DNA of 64,000 nucleotides, taken from positions 137,432 to 201,431 of the forward strand of contig CAIXUG010000072.1 of assembly GCA_903922605.1 (NCBI GenBank), written 5' to 3'. How positions within the stretch are numbered: the stretch's first letter is position 1; each line of letters begins with the position of its first letter. Positions 30,085 to 37,678 of this stretch are shown here, piece after piece. Position numbers and translations under genes: made by a program. The notes beneath the pieces were generated by a model. That model had not been told where the DNA came from and did no database searches. It saw only the letters and a list, made by a program, of their open reading frames with translations. Source of the stretch: an uncultured Verrucomicrobiota bacterium. Lineage in GTDB: Bacteria > Verrucomicrobiota > Verrucomicrobiia > Limisphaerales > UBA9464.

Positions 30085-31647
30085 ATGACTATGAGACACT
30101 TTGCCCGGAGATTCACTGGCTGTTTGGGGCGCTGGAAAGCAGCGACCTTGGCGATTGCAATGATGCTGGGGACGCCGGCTTTGTTGCTGGCCGCCGAGGC
30201 TTATGTGCCTTTTGAAGGCGAGAAGTCTGCATGGCACGATGGCTTCGATCGCTACGACTACGTGATGGACGAGGCGACGCTGGCGATCAAGCCGTTCAAT
30301 GCGCCGGAGGGTGAGCGCTTCGGCGTGCGTGATCCGGAGAAGGGCCAGCGGCGGTGCCTCGTGATCGTTCCCAAGCAGGCGGCGCCCGGCAATCCGTGGT
30401 CGTGGCAGGGCTGTTATTGGGATCATCAGCCGCAGACCGAGGTGGAACTCCTCCGGCGCGGCTTTCACATCGCCTACATTTCCGCCAATGCCACGCTCCG
30501 GCCGGGCCGCGAGTGGGATGCGTGGTATGCCTTCCTCACGGAACAGCACGGCTTGTCGAAGAAGCCGGCCTTCATCGGCATGAGCCGGGGCGGCGAGTAT
30601 TCGTACACCTGGGCCACGGCGCATCCGCAGCAGGTGTCCTGCATCTACGCCGACAATCCCGGCGGCAATCGCGAGATGCTGGCACGCCTCGGCGACCTGG
30701 CCACCAATGACGTGCCGCTGCTGCATGTCGTCGGCAGCATTGATCCGCTGCTGGGCCGCTTCTCCTCGACCATCGAGAACATCTACCAGCAATACGGCGG
30801 CCGTATCTCGGTGATGATGAAGGACGGCGCGGCCCATCATCCCCACAGCCTCCACGATCCCACGCCCATCGCGGACTTCATCGAGCAGAGCGTGCGGGCA
30901 ACCCCGAATGCAGCGCCGGAGTATCTTGCGGGACGGATCACTCACACCTCGTTTTACAGCACGGAGAATTTTTACCGCGACTTCCCGAAGGAAGGGACCG
31001 ACATCACCTGTCGCGGCGCGATCTTCTCCGAATGCTACGACCGCTATTCGTTCGAACTGACGGGCGTAGAAGGAGCCATCACGGTCACGATTCCGAAGAC
31101 GGCGGCACCGGGCAAGCCATGGGTGTTCGGCTCGGAATTCGTCGGGCGCGACGCCGTGGTGGATCTGGCGCTGCTGGCCAGGGGCTTTCACATCGTCACC
31201 GGGCCGGTCTCCTACAACATGGACGGGCCCTCGCTGGCGCATTGGAACGCGACGTACCAGCACCTGGTCGCGCATGGCTTCTCGCCGAAGCCAGTGCTGG
31301 AAGGCGCAGGCCGCGCGGCGGGTGATGCCTACGCCTGGGCCGTGGAGAATCCGGGCAAGGTGTCCTGCATCTACGCGGAAAATCCCGTCCTGCGCAGCTT
31401 CATGTCCAAGACGCCGCTGATCGACCGGCTCACCTCCTTGGCCAGTGCCAAAGTGCCGCTGCTCCACGTATGTGGTCAGCTCGATCCGGCCTTCAACGCC
31501 CAAACCTCCGTGGTGGAAAAGCGCTACCGTGAACTCGGCGGGCAGATCCGGGTCATCGTGCAGGAAGGGCAGGGGCACTATCCGCTCGCGCCGCGCGACC
31601 CGAAGCCGGTAGTGGATTTCATCACGGGTACGGTCGCCTCCAAGTGA
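30085..31647 (+). CDS. Exported tandem-duplicated alpha/beta-hydrolase-like protein
   Basis: 520 residues from ATG 30085, with a signal peptide (core ATLAIAMMLGTPALLLA, cleavage after about residue 37). Two homologous halves follow, about 40-275 and 280-520. Half 1 has nucleophile motif GMSRGG (S167), Asp in VVGSIDPLLGR and a His-rich loop GAAHHPH, giving a plausible Ser-Asp-His triad. Half 2 aligns throughout (AWAVENPGKVSCIYAENP versus TWATAHPQQVSCIYADNP) and keeps GQLDPAF and GQGHYP. Its nucleophile site is GAGRAA, with Gly409 in place of Ser, so half 2 is probably non-catalytic. It may be a periplasmic esterase or peptidase; substrate unknown. Confidence 0.8.
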   Translation: MTMRHFARRFTGCLGRWKAATLAIAMMLGTPALLLAAEAYVPFEGEKSAWHDGFDRYDYVMDEATLAIKPFNAPEGERFGVRDPEKGQRRCLVIVPKQAAPGNPWSWQGCYWDHQPQTEVELLRRGFHIAYISANATLRPGREWDAWYAFLTEQHGLSKKPAFIGMSRGGEYSYTWATAHPQQVSCIYADNPGGNREMLARLGDLATNDVPLLHVVGSIDPLLGRFSSTIENIYQQYGGRISVMMKDGAAHHPHSLHDPTPIADFIEQSVRATPNAAPEYLAGRITHTSFYSTENFYRDFPKEGTDITCRGAIFSECYDRYSFELTGVEGAITVTIPKTAAPGKPWVFGSEFVGRDAVVDLALLARGFHIVTGPVSYNMDGPSLAHWNATYQHLVAHGFSPKPVLEGAGRAAGDAYAWAVENPGKVSCIYAENPVLRSFMSKTPLIDRLTSLASAKVPLLHVCGQLDPAFNAQTSVVEKRYRELGGQIRVIVQEGQGHYPLAPRDPKPVVDFITGTVASK

Positions 31648-31687
31648 TAGCGTAATTTGCCAGTATGGGCCGAAAGTCTGACGAGCT

Positions 31688-32101
31688 TCATGCTTTTGCG
31701 ACCGGCTCCATTCCCAGCCACGCGCGTGTGTCCTTTTCCCACTTCAGCCCCCAGTCACGCATTTCTTTCAGGAGGGGGCCGAGGGCCTTTCCCTTCGGAG
31801 TAAGCTGATAGGCGCGGTGTTTGGTGCCGTCGGCGGCGGGGATTTGCGTAATGATTTCGTGCTGCTGGAGCCGGACGAGGCGTTCGCTCAGGATGTTCGT
31901 GGGAATGCCCTCGGGCGAGGCGCTGAAATCCTTGAAGCGCGTGCGGCCCAGCAGCAGGTCACGAATGACCAGCAGCGACCAGCGGTCGCCGAGGATGTCG
32001 AGCGAGCAGGCCACGGGGCAGGGGGAGCGCCGTTCGGCACTGTCCGGCCTGCGTGAACGGGTTGGCTTGGTCTTGGCCACGCGGTGAAGGTGGCAGGTCA
32101 T
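31688..32101 (-). CDS. HxlR family transcriptional regulator
   Basis: 137 residues with a winged helix-turn-helix of the HxlR type: CPVACSLDILGDRWSLLVIR, then LLLGRTRFKDF and the wing region GTKHRAYQLTPKGKAL. The conserved N-terminal Cys of this family (here two, CPVAC) is redox- or electrophile-sensitive in several members. It is divergent from a DinB-like gene with only 33 bp between start codons, and two copies of an ACTTG-N7-CAAGT palindrome overlap that gap. Autorepression plus control of the divergent gene is the likely mode. A shorter start at GTG 32080 would leave more room for promoters. Confidence 0.9.
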   Translation of the reverse strand: MTCHLHRVAKTKPTRSRRPDSAERRSPCPVACSLDILGDRWSLLVIRDLLLGRTRFKDFSASPEGIPTNILSERLVRLQQHEIITQIPAADGTKHRAYQLTPKGKALGPLLKEMRDWGLKWEKDTRAWLGMEPVAKA

Positions 32102-32103
32102 CT

Positions 32104-32142
32104 ACTTGCAATCCACAAGTAAAATGCTTGCTGAATGCAAGT
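32104..32142. promoter_or_regulatory. Two tandem HxlR-type operators
   Basis: ACTTG-N7-CAAGT (32104-32120) and GCTTG-N7-CAAGT (32126-32142) are 17-bp inverted repeats spaced 22 bp centre to centre, about two helical turns. They occupy the whole gap between the divergent HxlR and DinB-like genes and overlap the latter's annotated ATG. Confidence 0.65.
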
Positions 32143-32758
32143 GACTCGGCATTCTCACCGCGTGCGAACGGAAACCGAAAACAACGAACCCCGTTTGGGC
32201 CCGCCGGGGGCCGGCCTGCCCAAACCCGAACTGCTCATCGCCCGGCTGCTGATGGCGTGGCAGCGACGCACGGGCGACCGCGAATCGTTCAGCCGCCGGT
32301 TCCAGCAGGAGCGCGAGGCCATCCGGCAACTGAGCCGGTCATGCGATGAAGCGACAGCGGCAAAACGTGTCCTTATCCGGCGACCGCCCGGTTTGGAGGA
32401 CAGCAGCCGCTACTGGTCCGTGTGGATGACCCTGGAACACCTGCGCATCGTGAATGCTCAGATCGCGGGGGTGATCCGGTCGCTGGCGCGGGGCGTTGTT
32501 CCTCCCGGCGTGGCCAGCACGGCGGCGGTGAAACCGGGTGCGGAACTGACGGCGGATGTCGTCACCGCCTACGAAAAGGCCTGCGATCTTCTGGAGGCCA
32601 CCGTGGTGGCGGCGGCCGACCTGAAGACCGGCGTCCGCTTCCCTCATCCGTGGTTTGGACCGTTAGATGCCCTGGGGTGGTACGCGATGGCCGGCACGCA
32701 CATGGGGCTCCACCGGGGACAGATCGAGCGGATCCTGCAGGGGCTACCGGGAAAGTGA
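32135..32758 (+). CDS. DinB/DUF1569-like superfamily protein
   Basis: 207 residues as opened at ATG 32135, but this start lies inside the second operator; GTG 32162 or a later start is possible because the first ~35 residues are not conserved-looking. The fold is a four-helix bundle with a DinB-type ending: DALGWYAMAGTHMGLHRGQI, where H residues usually bind a divalent metal. An earlier WMTLEHLRIVN supplies another candidate His. Many DinB-fold enzymes are thiol-dependent transferases or hydrolases for detoxification; that fits control by an HxlR regulator but is inference. Confidence 0.7.
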   Translation: MQVTRHSHRVRTETENNEPRLGPPGAGLPKPELLIARLLMAWQRRTGDRESFSRRFQQEREAIRQLSRSCDEATAAKRVLIRRPPGLEDSSRYWSVWMTLEHLRIVNAQIAGVIRSLARGVVPPGVASTAAVKPGAELTADVVTAYEKACDLLEATVVAAADLKTGVRFPHPWFGPLDALGWYAMAGTHMGLHRGQIERILQGLPGK

Positions 32759-32782
32759 GGGCCAGCTCATTGATCCTTTCTA

Positions 32783-32938
32783 TTAGCACCCGGCTTCAGC
32801 CGGGTGGGGAAGCAATGGGCGAGCGCAACGGTTTCAACCGTTTTCACCACCACCGTGTGGATTCAGATTCGGACAAGCCGTTGAAACGGCTGGGCTGCAC
32901 AGCAGGCCGGACACCGGGCTGAAGCCCGGTGCTAATGA
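32783..32938. repeat. Nested inverted repeat element, family E
   Basis: Outer arms TTAGCACCCGGCTTCAGCCG (from 32783) and CCGGGCTGAAGCCCGGTGCT (from 32914) are mutual reverse complements with a few changes. Inner palindromic phrases CGGTTTCAACCG and AGCCGTTGAAACGGCT (about 32829 and 32877) form a second, nested level. The element fills the spacer between the converging DinB-like and cupin genes. Confidence 0.8.
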
Positions 32939-33019
32939 AAAGTAGCCCGAAACAGAGACTCTCTTCCTGGGCCTGGCTGTCACTCTGGATTGAGCACCTG
33001 CTCGCCCGCGGCGCCGTGT

Positions 33020-33481
33020 TCAACCTTTCGGCGGCCATTCGACGCCGGCCAGCTCCGGTGGCAACTGCTTTGGGTCAGTGGGATAGATGAGGGACATGTC
33101 GGGCTTCGTCGAGGCTCCGGGCAGAAATTCGGTTTCCTCCGGGGCGCCGAGGATGAGCCAGAGCACCTCGGAATCGGTGTCGTTGAACACCTGGCGCAAT
33201 TCACCGGGGCCGACCAGCAGGCCGCCATGCTTGGGCACGGTCAGAGTCTGCTCGCCCACGCGGATGCGTCCGGTGCCTTCCAGCACGAAGTAAAACTCCT
33301 CCTGCCGGATGTGCTTGTGGAGCGTGTTGGCGCTCCGGGGCGGCATCCGCCAGAGCCGGGCGCTGAGGTTTTCGCTGCCGGTGCGCTCCAGAAAATCCGC
33401 GTTGGGAATTCTCATCAGGTTGGAGAGCCGCCAGGTGAGGTCTTCCGGACGGATCAGAAAGTGGCCTGTGATCGGTTTCAT
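33020..33481 (-). CDS. Cupin domain protein
   Basis: 153 residues, single cupin. Motif 1 is TLHKHIRQEEFYFVLEGTGR with two His and a Glu as expected metal ligands; motif 2 is GPGELRQVFNDTDSEVLWL. In motif 2 the usual metal-binding His is replaced (GELRQVFN instead of PxxxHxxxN), so metal binding may be altered or lost. No signal peptide; cytoplasmic. It may be a small-molecule binding or isomerase-like protein. Divergent from the M20 peptidase gene with a 119-bp gap. Confidence 0.82.
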   Translation of the reverse strand: MKPITGHFLIRPEDLTWRLSNLMRIPNADFLERTGSENLSARLWRMPPRSANTLHKHIRQEEFYFVLEGTGRIRVGEQTLTVPKHGGLLVGPGELRQVFNDTDSEVLWLILGAPEETEFLPGASTKPDMSLIYPTDPKQLPPELAGVEWPPKG

Positions 33482-33600
33482 CTCGGCCCGATTTCAAACC
33501 CGTGGAAACCGGCGGACAAGCGCGATCGGAAGGGTGCGATTCCAAGGTTAATGTCGCAAAGGGATTGCCGGCGAACCGGGAAGGGCGAGAGTCGGCGGCC

Positions 33601-34827
33601 ATGGATGTCCGTGAACTCGTTCCTTCGCTCGAAACCCGGCTGCCGGCCACGCTGGATCTGCTGAAGCAGATGGTGGACCTGAACAGCTGGACGGAAAACC
33701 GCGACGGCGTGAACCGGCTCGGCCGGCTCACGGCGGACGCGTTCGCCAATCTGGGCTTCACCGCCGAATTCGTGCCGTCCGTAAATCCGGCCTACGGCGA
33801 CCACCTGTTTCTGTGGCGCCCGGGCAATTCCGCCAAGTCCGTGGCGCTGGTGGCGCATCTCGACACGGTGTTCCCACCCGATGAGGAGGTGCGGAATGAT
33901 TTTCGCTGGCGACCGGAGGGCGACCGCATCTACGGGCCGGGCACCGAGGATATCAAGGGCGGCACGGCGCTGATGTGGCTGGTGCTGCATGGACTGCGGG
34001 AGCGCGATCCGGTGGCCTTTGACGACGTGAACTGGCGGCTGTGCTGGAATTCGTCGGAGGAAGTGCTGTCGGCGGATTTTGGCGCATTATGCCGCCAGCG
34101 CTTCGGAGCGGAAACCTTGGCCGCGCTCGTCTTCGAGGCGGAGGGAAGGGCCGGTGTGGAACGGCGGGTGGTCGTGGCCCGCAAAGGCCGGGGGACGTGG
34201 AAGCTGGAAGTGGCCGGTCGCGGCGCCCACGCGGGCGGGCGGCATGCGACCGGAGCCAACGCCATCGTGCAGCTCGGGGCCACCGTCCAAAAGGTGGCCG
34301 CACTGACGGATTACGCCCGGCAGCTTACCTTCAATGTCGCGGCCGTATCCGGTGGCGGCGGGCTGAATCGCGTGCCGCACGCGGCGGCGGCGGCGGGTGA
34401 GTTTCGCGCGTTCGATCCCGAAGTCTATGCATCGGCCAAGACGGCATTGCTGGCCTTGGCGGGCCCGGGCGAGGTGCGGAGCGCGGAGGGCGGCCACGCC
34501 TGTGAAGTGACCGTCGAAGTCACCGACGAAAGTTCGCCGTGGCCGCGCAATGCCGCCACCGACCGTCTGCTTGCACTCTGGCAAAAGGCTGGTGAGCTGG
34601 TTGGCGTGCCGGTGGGCAGCGAGTCGCGAGGCGGCCTGAGTGATGGCAACCAGCTCTGGGACTTCGTGCCCACGCTCGATGGGCTCGGGCCCACCGGCGA
34701 CAACGCGCACTGCTCCGAACGGAGCGCGGACGGCTCCAAGGTGCCGGAATACGTGGAGGTCAGCTCCTTCGTGCCCAAGGCCGCGATCAACGTGGCGGCG
34801 CTGCAACGGCTCATTGCCGGCGGCTGA
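33601..34827 (+). CDS. M20 family metallopeptidase (carboxypeptidase G2/ArgE-like)
   Basis: 408 residues from ATG 33601; the frame opens at 33502, but MDVRELVPSLETRLPATLDL is a more natural start. The zinc ligands are in order: VALVAHLDTVFP (His and Asp), GPGTEDIKGGTALM (bridging Asp), WNSSEEVLSADF (general-base Glu plus ligand Glu), and the final His in GDNAHCSERS near the C-terminus. A dimerisation/lid domain with GRGAHAGGRHATGANAI lies in between. Cytoplasmic, likely cleaving a peptide or acyl-amino acid; substrate not determined. Confidence 0.88.
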   Translation: MDVRELVPSLETRLPATLDLLKQMVDLNSWTENRDGVNRLGRLTADAFANLGFTAEFVPSVNPAYGDHLFLWRPGNSAKSVALVAHLDTVFPPDEEVRNDFRWRPEGDRIYGPGTEDIKGGTALMWLVLHGLRERDPVAFDDVNWRLCWNSSEEVLSADFGALCRQRFGAETLAALVFEAEGRAGVERRVVVARKGRGTWKLEVAGRGAHAGGRHATGANAIVQLGATVQKVAALTDYARQLTFNVAAVSGGGGLNRVPHAAAAAGEFRAFDPEVYASAKTALLALAGPGEVRSAEGGHACEVTVEVTDESSPWPRNAATDRLLALWQKAGELVGVPVGSESRGGLSDGNQLWDFVPTLDGLGPTGDNAHCSERSADGSKVPEYVEVSSFVPKAAINVAALQRLIAGG

Positions 34828-34973
34828 GACATCCTTTCGGTCCGGGTGAGGACAGTACGCTGTACGCGATACCCACCCGGCGGGGATTCGCCAAGCTAAA
34901 CGCCTACCGCTCGGAAGCGGTGGCATCTGGAGTGCGCCTTGCCAGCGGCGGATTCATCCGTAGCCTGCTTCCC

Positions 34974-35477
34974 ATGGAAGTCCTGCACGCGCCCTGGCGC
35001 ATCGACTACATTCTCGCGCCGAAGCGGCCCGCGCCGCCGGGCGAGCCGTCGCTGTTCACCCGCATCGGGCAGAGCAACGACGATGAGGCCAACTACGTGG
35101 TGGCCCGCTCGCGCTCGTGCTACGCGGTGCTGAACACCTATCCCTACAATGGCGGCCACATCATGGTGGTGCCCTACAAGCAGACGGCGAATTTCGACGA
35201 CCTGACGGACGAGGAAATGCTCGATCTCATGAAGCTGTTGCGCCGTTGCCAGCACGCCCTCACGGCGGTGATGAAGCCGCAGGGCTTCAATATCGGCGTC
35301 AACCTGGGCAAGGTGGCCGGCGCGGGCATCGTCGAGCACCTGCACATCCACATTGTCCCGCGCTGGGAAGGGGATGTGAACTTCATGGCCGTCATCGCCG
35401 GGACCAGTGTGGTGCCCGAGGCGTTGAAGGACATTGCCGCGAAGCTGCGGGCGGAATTGGCGACGCAGACCGCGTAA
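34974..35477 (+). CDS. HIT family nucleotide hydrolase/transferase
   Basis: 167 residues from ATG 34974. Starts MEVLHAPWRIDYI, typical of Ap4A-phosphorylase-like bacterial HIT proteins. The histidine triad is EHLHIHIVPRW, preceded by NTYPYNGGHIMVVPYKQ. It hydrolyses or phosphorolyses dinucleoside polyphosphates or adenylylated metabolites. It is followed 20 bp later by phoH, and the next genes overlap by start-stop coupling, so it leads a translation-quality operon with phoH and ybeY. Confidence 0.9.
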   Translation: MEVLHAPWRIDYILAPKRPAPPGEPSLFTRIGQSNDDEANYVVARSRSCYAVLNTYPYNGGHIMVVPYKQTANFDDLTDEEMLDLMKLLRRCQHALTAVMKPQGFNIGVNLGKVAGAGIVEHLHIHIVPRWEGDVNFMAVIAGTSVVPEALKDIAAKLRAELATQTA

Positions 35478-35496
35478 AACTTTTAGCCGTCATTTT

Positions 35497-36462
35497 GTGA
35501 TCACCGAGACTCTTCACTACGAATCCGCCCGGGCCGCGCAGCAGCTGTACGCGGGCGATGAAAAGAACCTGCGCTCCCTCGAGACCGAGCTGGGCGTCAA
35601 GGCGACCGCCCGCGACGGCTGGATCCGGATCGAGGGCGAGGCCGATGCCGTCGGACGCGCCAAGCAGCTCTTCCAGACGCTGGAGCGCGGCCAGCAGGAA
35701 GGCGCGGCCACGAAGCCCCGGGATTTCCAATTCGCGCTCAATGTCGTGAAGCAGGACGGCGTCGCGGCGCTGGAGAATCTCTTCTCCAGCCGCATCAATA
35801 CCTCGACCAAGAAGTCCAGCATCACGCCGAAGACCCTCGGCCAGCAGAAGTATGTCGAGGCGATCCGCGACCACGACATCACGTTCGGCATCGGCCCGGC
35901 CGGCACGGGCAAGACCTATCTCGCAATGGCGATGGCGGTGGCAGCGCTCAAGGAGGGCAAGGTAGGCCGGATCATTTTAACCCGGCCGGCGGTCGAGGCG
36001 GGCGAGGCGCTGGGGTTCCTGCCGGGCGATTTGCAGCAGAAGCTCGATCCGTATCTGCGCCCATTGCATGACGCGCTGCAGGACATGATGCCGGCGGATG
36101 AGATCGAGCGGAACATGGAGCGCCGCATCATCGAGATCGCGCCGCTGGCCTACATGCGTGGGCGCACGCTGAACCAGGCGTTCATCGTCCTCGACGAATC
36201 GCAGAACACGACGACCGAGCAGATGCTGATGTTCCTGACCCGGCTCGGCTACGGCTCGAAGATCGTGGTTACGGGCGACCCGACCCAGATCGACCTGCCC
36301 GCCAGCAAGAAGTCGGGCGTGCTCGAGGCGCAGCGGGCGCTGCAGGGGGTCGAGGGGGTGGCGATCGTGCAGTTCGAGAAGCGCGACATCGTGCGCCATC
36401 CGCTTGTGCAACGGATCGTTCACGCGTACGAGCGGCATCGCGGGACCGGTCAACCGGCGTGA
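35497..36462 (+). CDS. phoH: PhoH family ATPase
   Basis: 321 residues from GTG 35497 (the frame opens at 35434 inside the HIT gene). An N-terminal KH-like region (about 15-75) precedes the PhoH ATPase domain: Walker A GPAGTGKTYLAMA, LTRPAVEAGEALGFLPGD, YMRGRTLNQAFIVLDESQN (Walker B) and TGDPTQIDLP. It is a cytoplasmic ATPase or RNA-helicase-like protein that is usually found with ybeY, as here, and linked to rRNA and translation quality control. The ybeY start overlaps its stop as GTGA. Confidence 0.93.
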   Translation: MITETLHYESARAAQQLYAGDEKNLRSLETELGVKATARDGWIRIEGEADAVGRAKQLFQTLERGQQEGAATKPRDFQFALNVVKQDGVAALENLFSSRINTSTKKSSITPKTLGQQKYVEAIRDHDITFGIGPAGTGKTYLAMAMAVAALKEGKVGRIILTRPAVEAGEALGFLPGDLQQKLDPYLRPLHDALQDMMPADEIERNMERRIIEIAPLAYMRGRTLNQAFIVLDESQNTTTEQMLMFLTRLGYGSKIVVTGDPTQIDLPASKKSGVLEAQRALQGVEGVAIVQFEKRDIVRHPLVQRIVHAYERHRGTGQPA

Positions 36463-36977
36463 GGCGGTGGAAGGTATTTATCGTGGCAGGCAAAAAAAAG
36501 GGCAGGAGGGCAGGGGAGCAGGAGGGCAGGGGGCCGGCTTCCCAGATCGTCATTGCCAACCGTCAGCGCACGCGGCGAGTGAATGTCCGGGAGATTCGGG
36601 CGCTGACCGAGGCGGTGCTCGCGGACCTGGGTGTGATGGCGGAACTCGGCATCCACCTCGTCTCCGCGCGGGAGATGGCCCAGGTGAACTGGGATTTCCT
36701 GCGTCACGAAGGCTCGACCGATGTCATCACCTTCGATCACGGCAGCACTCCGGAGCGCCTGTACGGGGAACTGTTCATCTCGGTCGCGGATACGGTGAAG
36801 CAGGCCGGTGAGTTTGGAACTGCCTGGACTGAGGAATTGGCCCGCTACGTCATCCACGGCCTCCTGCACCTGCATGGCTATGACGATCTAGAACCCGCGA
36901 AGCGCCGCGTGATGAAGCGGGAGGAGAACCGGCTCGTGCGGCGGCTAGGAAGGCTGATGAAAGACCCCACGGCATGA
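36459..36977 (+). CDS. ybeY: Endoribonuclease YbeY (rRNA maturation factor)
   Basis: 172 residues from GTG 36459, which overlaps the phoH stop (GTGA). The first ~28 residues (KKKGRRAGEQEGRG...) are an extra basic stretch. The core has STDVITFDHG and the metal-binding motif HGLLHLHGYDD: the first two His are present, but the third position, His in the usual GYDH, is Asp here. It processes the 16S rRNA 3' end and supports 70S quality control with PhoH-associated genes. The ATGA overlap with the next gene continues the operon. Confidence 0.9.
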   Translation: MRRWKVFIVAGKKKGRRAGEQEGRGPASQIVIANRQRTRRVNVREIRALTEAVLADLGVMAELGIHLVSAREMAQVNWDFLRHEGSTDVITFDHGSTPERLYGELFISVADTVKQAGEFGTAWTEELARYVIHGLLHLHGYDDLEPAKRRVMKREENRLVRRLGRLMKDPTA

Positions 36978-37579
36978 AACGGCTGAGGCGATGGCAGTGG
37001 GGCTTGGTCGTGGCTCTCGGATGCCTCGTCCTGCCCGATGCACTGCTCAAACTCTTCTTCTGGAATCTGGGCAGGAGCCATCAGCACTGCATCAAGGTTT
37101 CGGGCTCAATGCTGGAGGCGTATGCCACCGACCACGAGGGGCGGTTTCCCTTCCACACGAATGGCTTTGGGGATGCGCTCGCGCTGCTCGTGGCCGAGGA
37201 TGATTACAATGCACGGTACTTCGTTGGAGTGGATGATGACGGTGCCTGGTTGCGCGCCGCCGCCACCAATCACGCGCACGTCACTGAAGACCAATGCACC
37301 CGCATCTATGTCCAAGGATTGACCGAAACTAATAACCCCATGGTTGCCATTCTATTCGACCGCTATGCCGTACGTGGCGGGGATCATTTCCGAGGGGTAC
37401 CAGGGCAGCCCTATCTGCGTGAGGTCTGCCTGTTGGACGGCTCGATGCAAACCGTATCGCTGTCCCATTGGCCCTCCTATGCGAGCAATCAGGTTGAGCT
37501 TCTGGTCCGCGAAGGGATTCCACGGACGGCGGCCGAAGCCTACTACCGGCCAACCCTGGACCCGAATGCCAAGCGGTAG
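36974..37579 (+). CDS. Pseudopilin-related protein without a prepilin cleavage site
   Basis: 201 residues; ATG overlaps the ybeY stop (ATGA). It has an N-terminal membrane helix (WGLVVALGCLVLPDALLKLF) but no G-FTLIE prepilin motif. The ectodomain, SMLEAYATDHEGRFPFHTNG and later VCLLDGSMQTVSLSHW, resembles the globular part of large pseudopilins (YATDxxGRFP; FxDGH). This suggests a pseudopilin-like ectodomain on an ordinary signal anchor. Why it follows ybeY is unclear. Function unknown. Confidence 0.65.
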   Translation: MKRLRRWQWGLVVALGCLVLPDALLKLFFWNLGRSHQHCIKVSGSMLEAYATDHEGRFPFHTNGFGDALALLVAEDDYNARYFVGVDDDGAWLRAAATNHAHVTEDQCTRIYVQGLTETNNPMVAILFDRYAVRGGDHFRGVPGQPYLREVCLLDGSMQTVSLSHWPSYASNQVELLVREGIPRTAAEAYYRPTLDPNAKR

Positions 37580-37678
37580 GCAGAGGCGCGAGGCAATTTT
37601 CGGAGGCATTCCAGCCAACCTGCTTTTGCGAGAAAGCGCGTGCTGCCGGCTCCGGCTTCGGCTTCCGTTGGCCCGGCA

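Noticed and set aside
33201-33761. 186-codon minus-strand frame upstream of the cupin
   Set aside because: Overlaps the cupin in another frame and is antisense to the M20 peptidase start; no conserved features.
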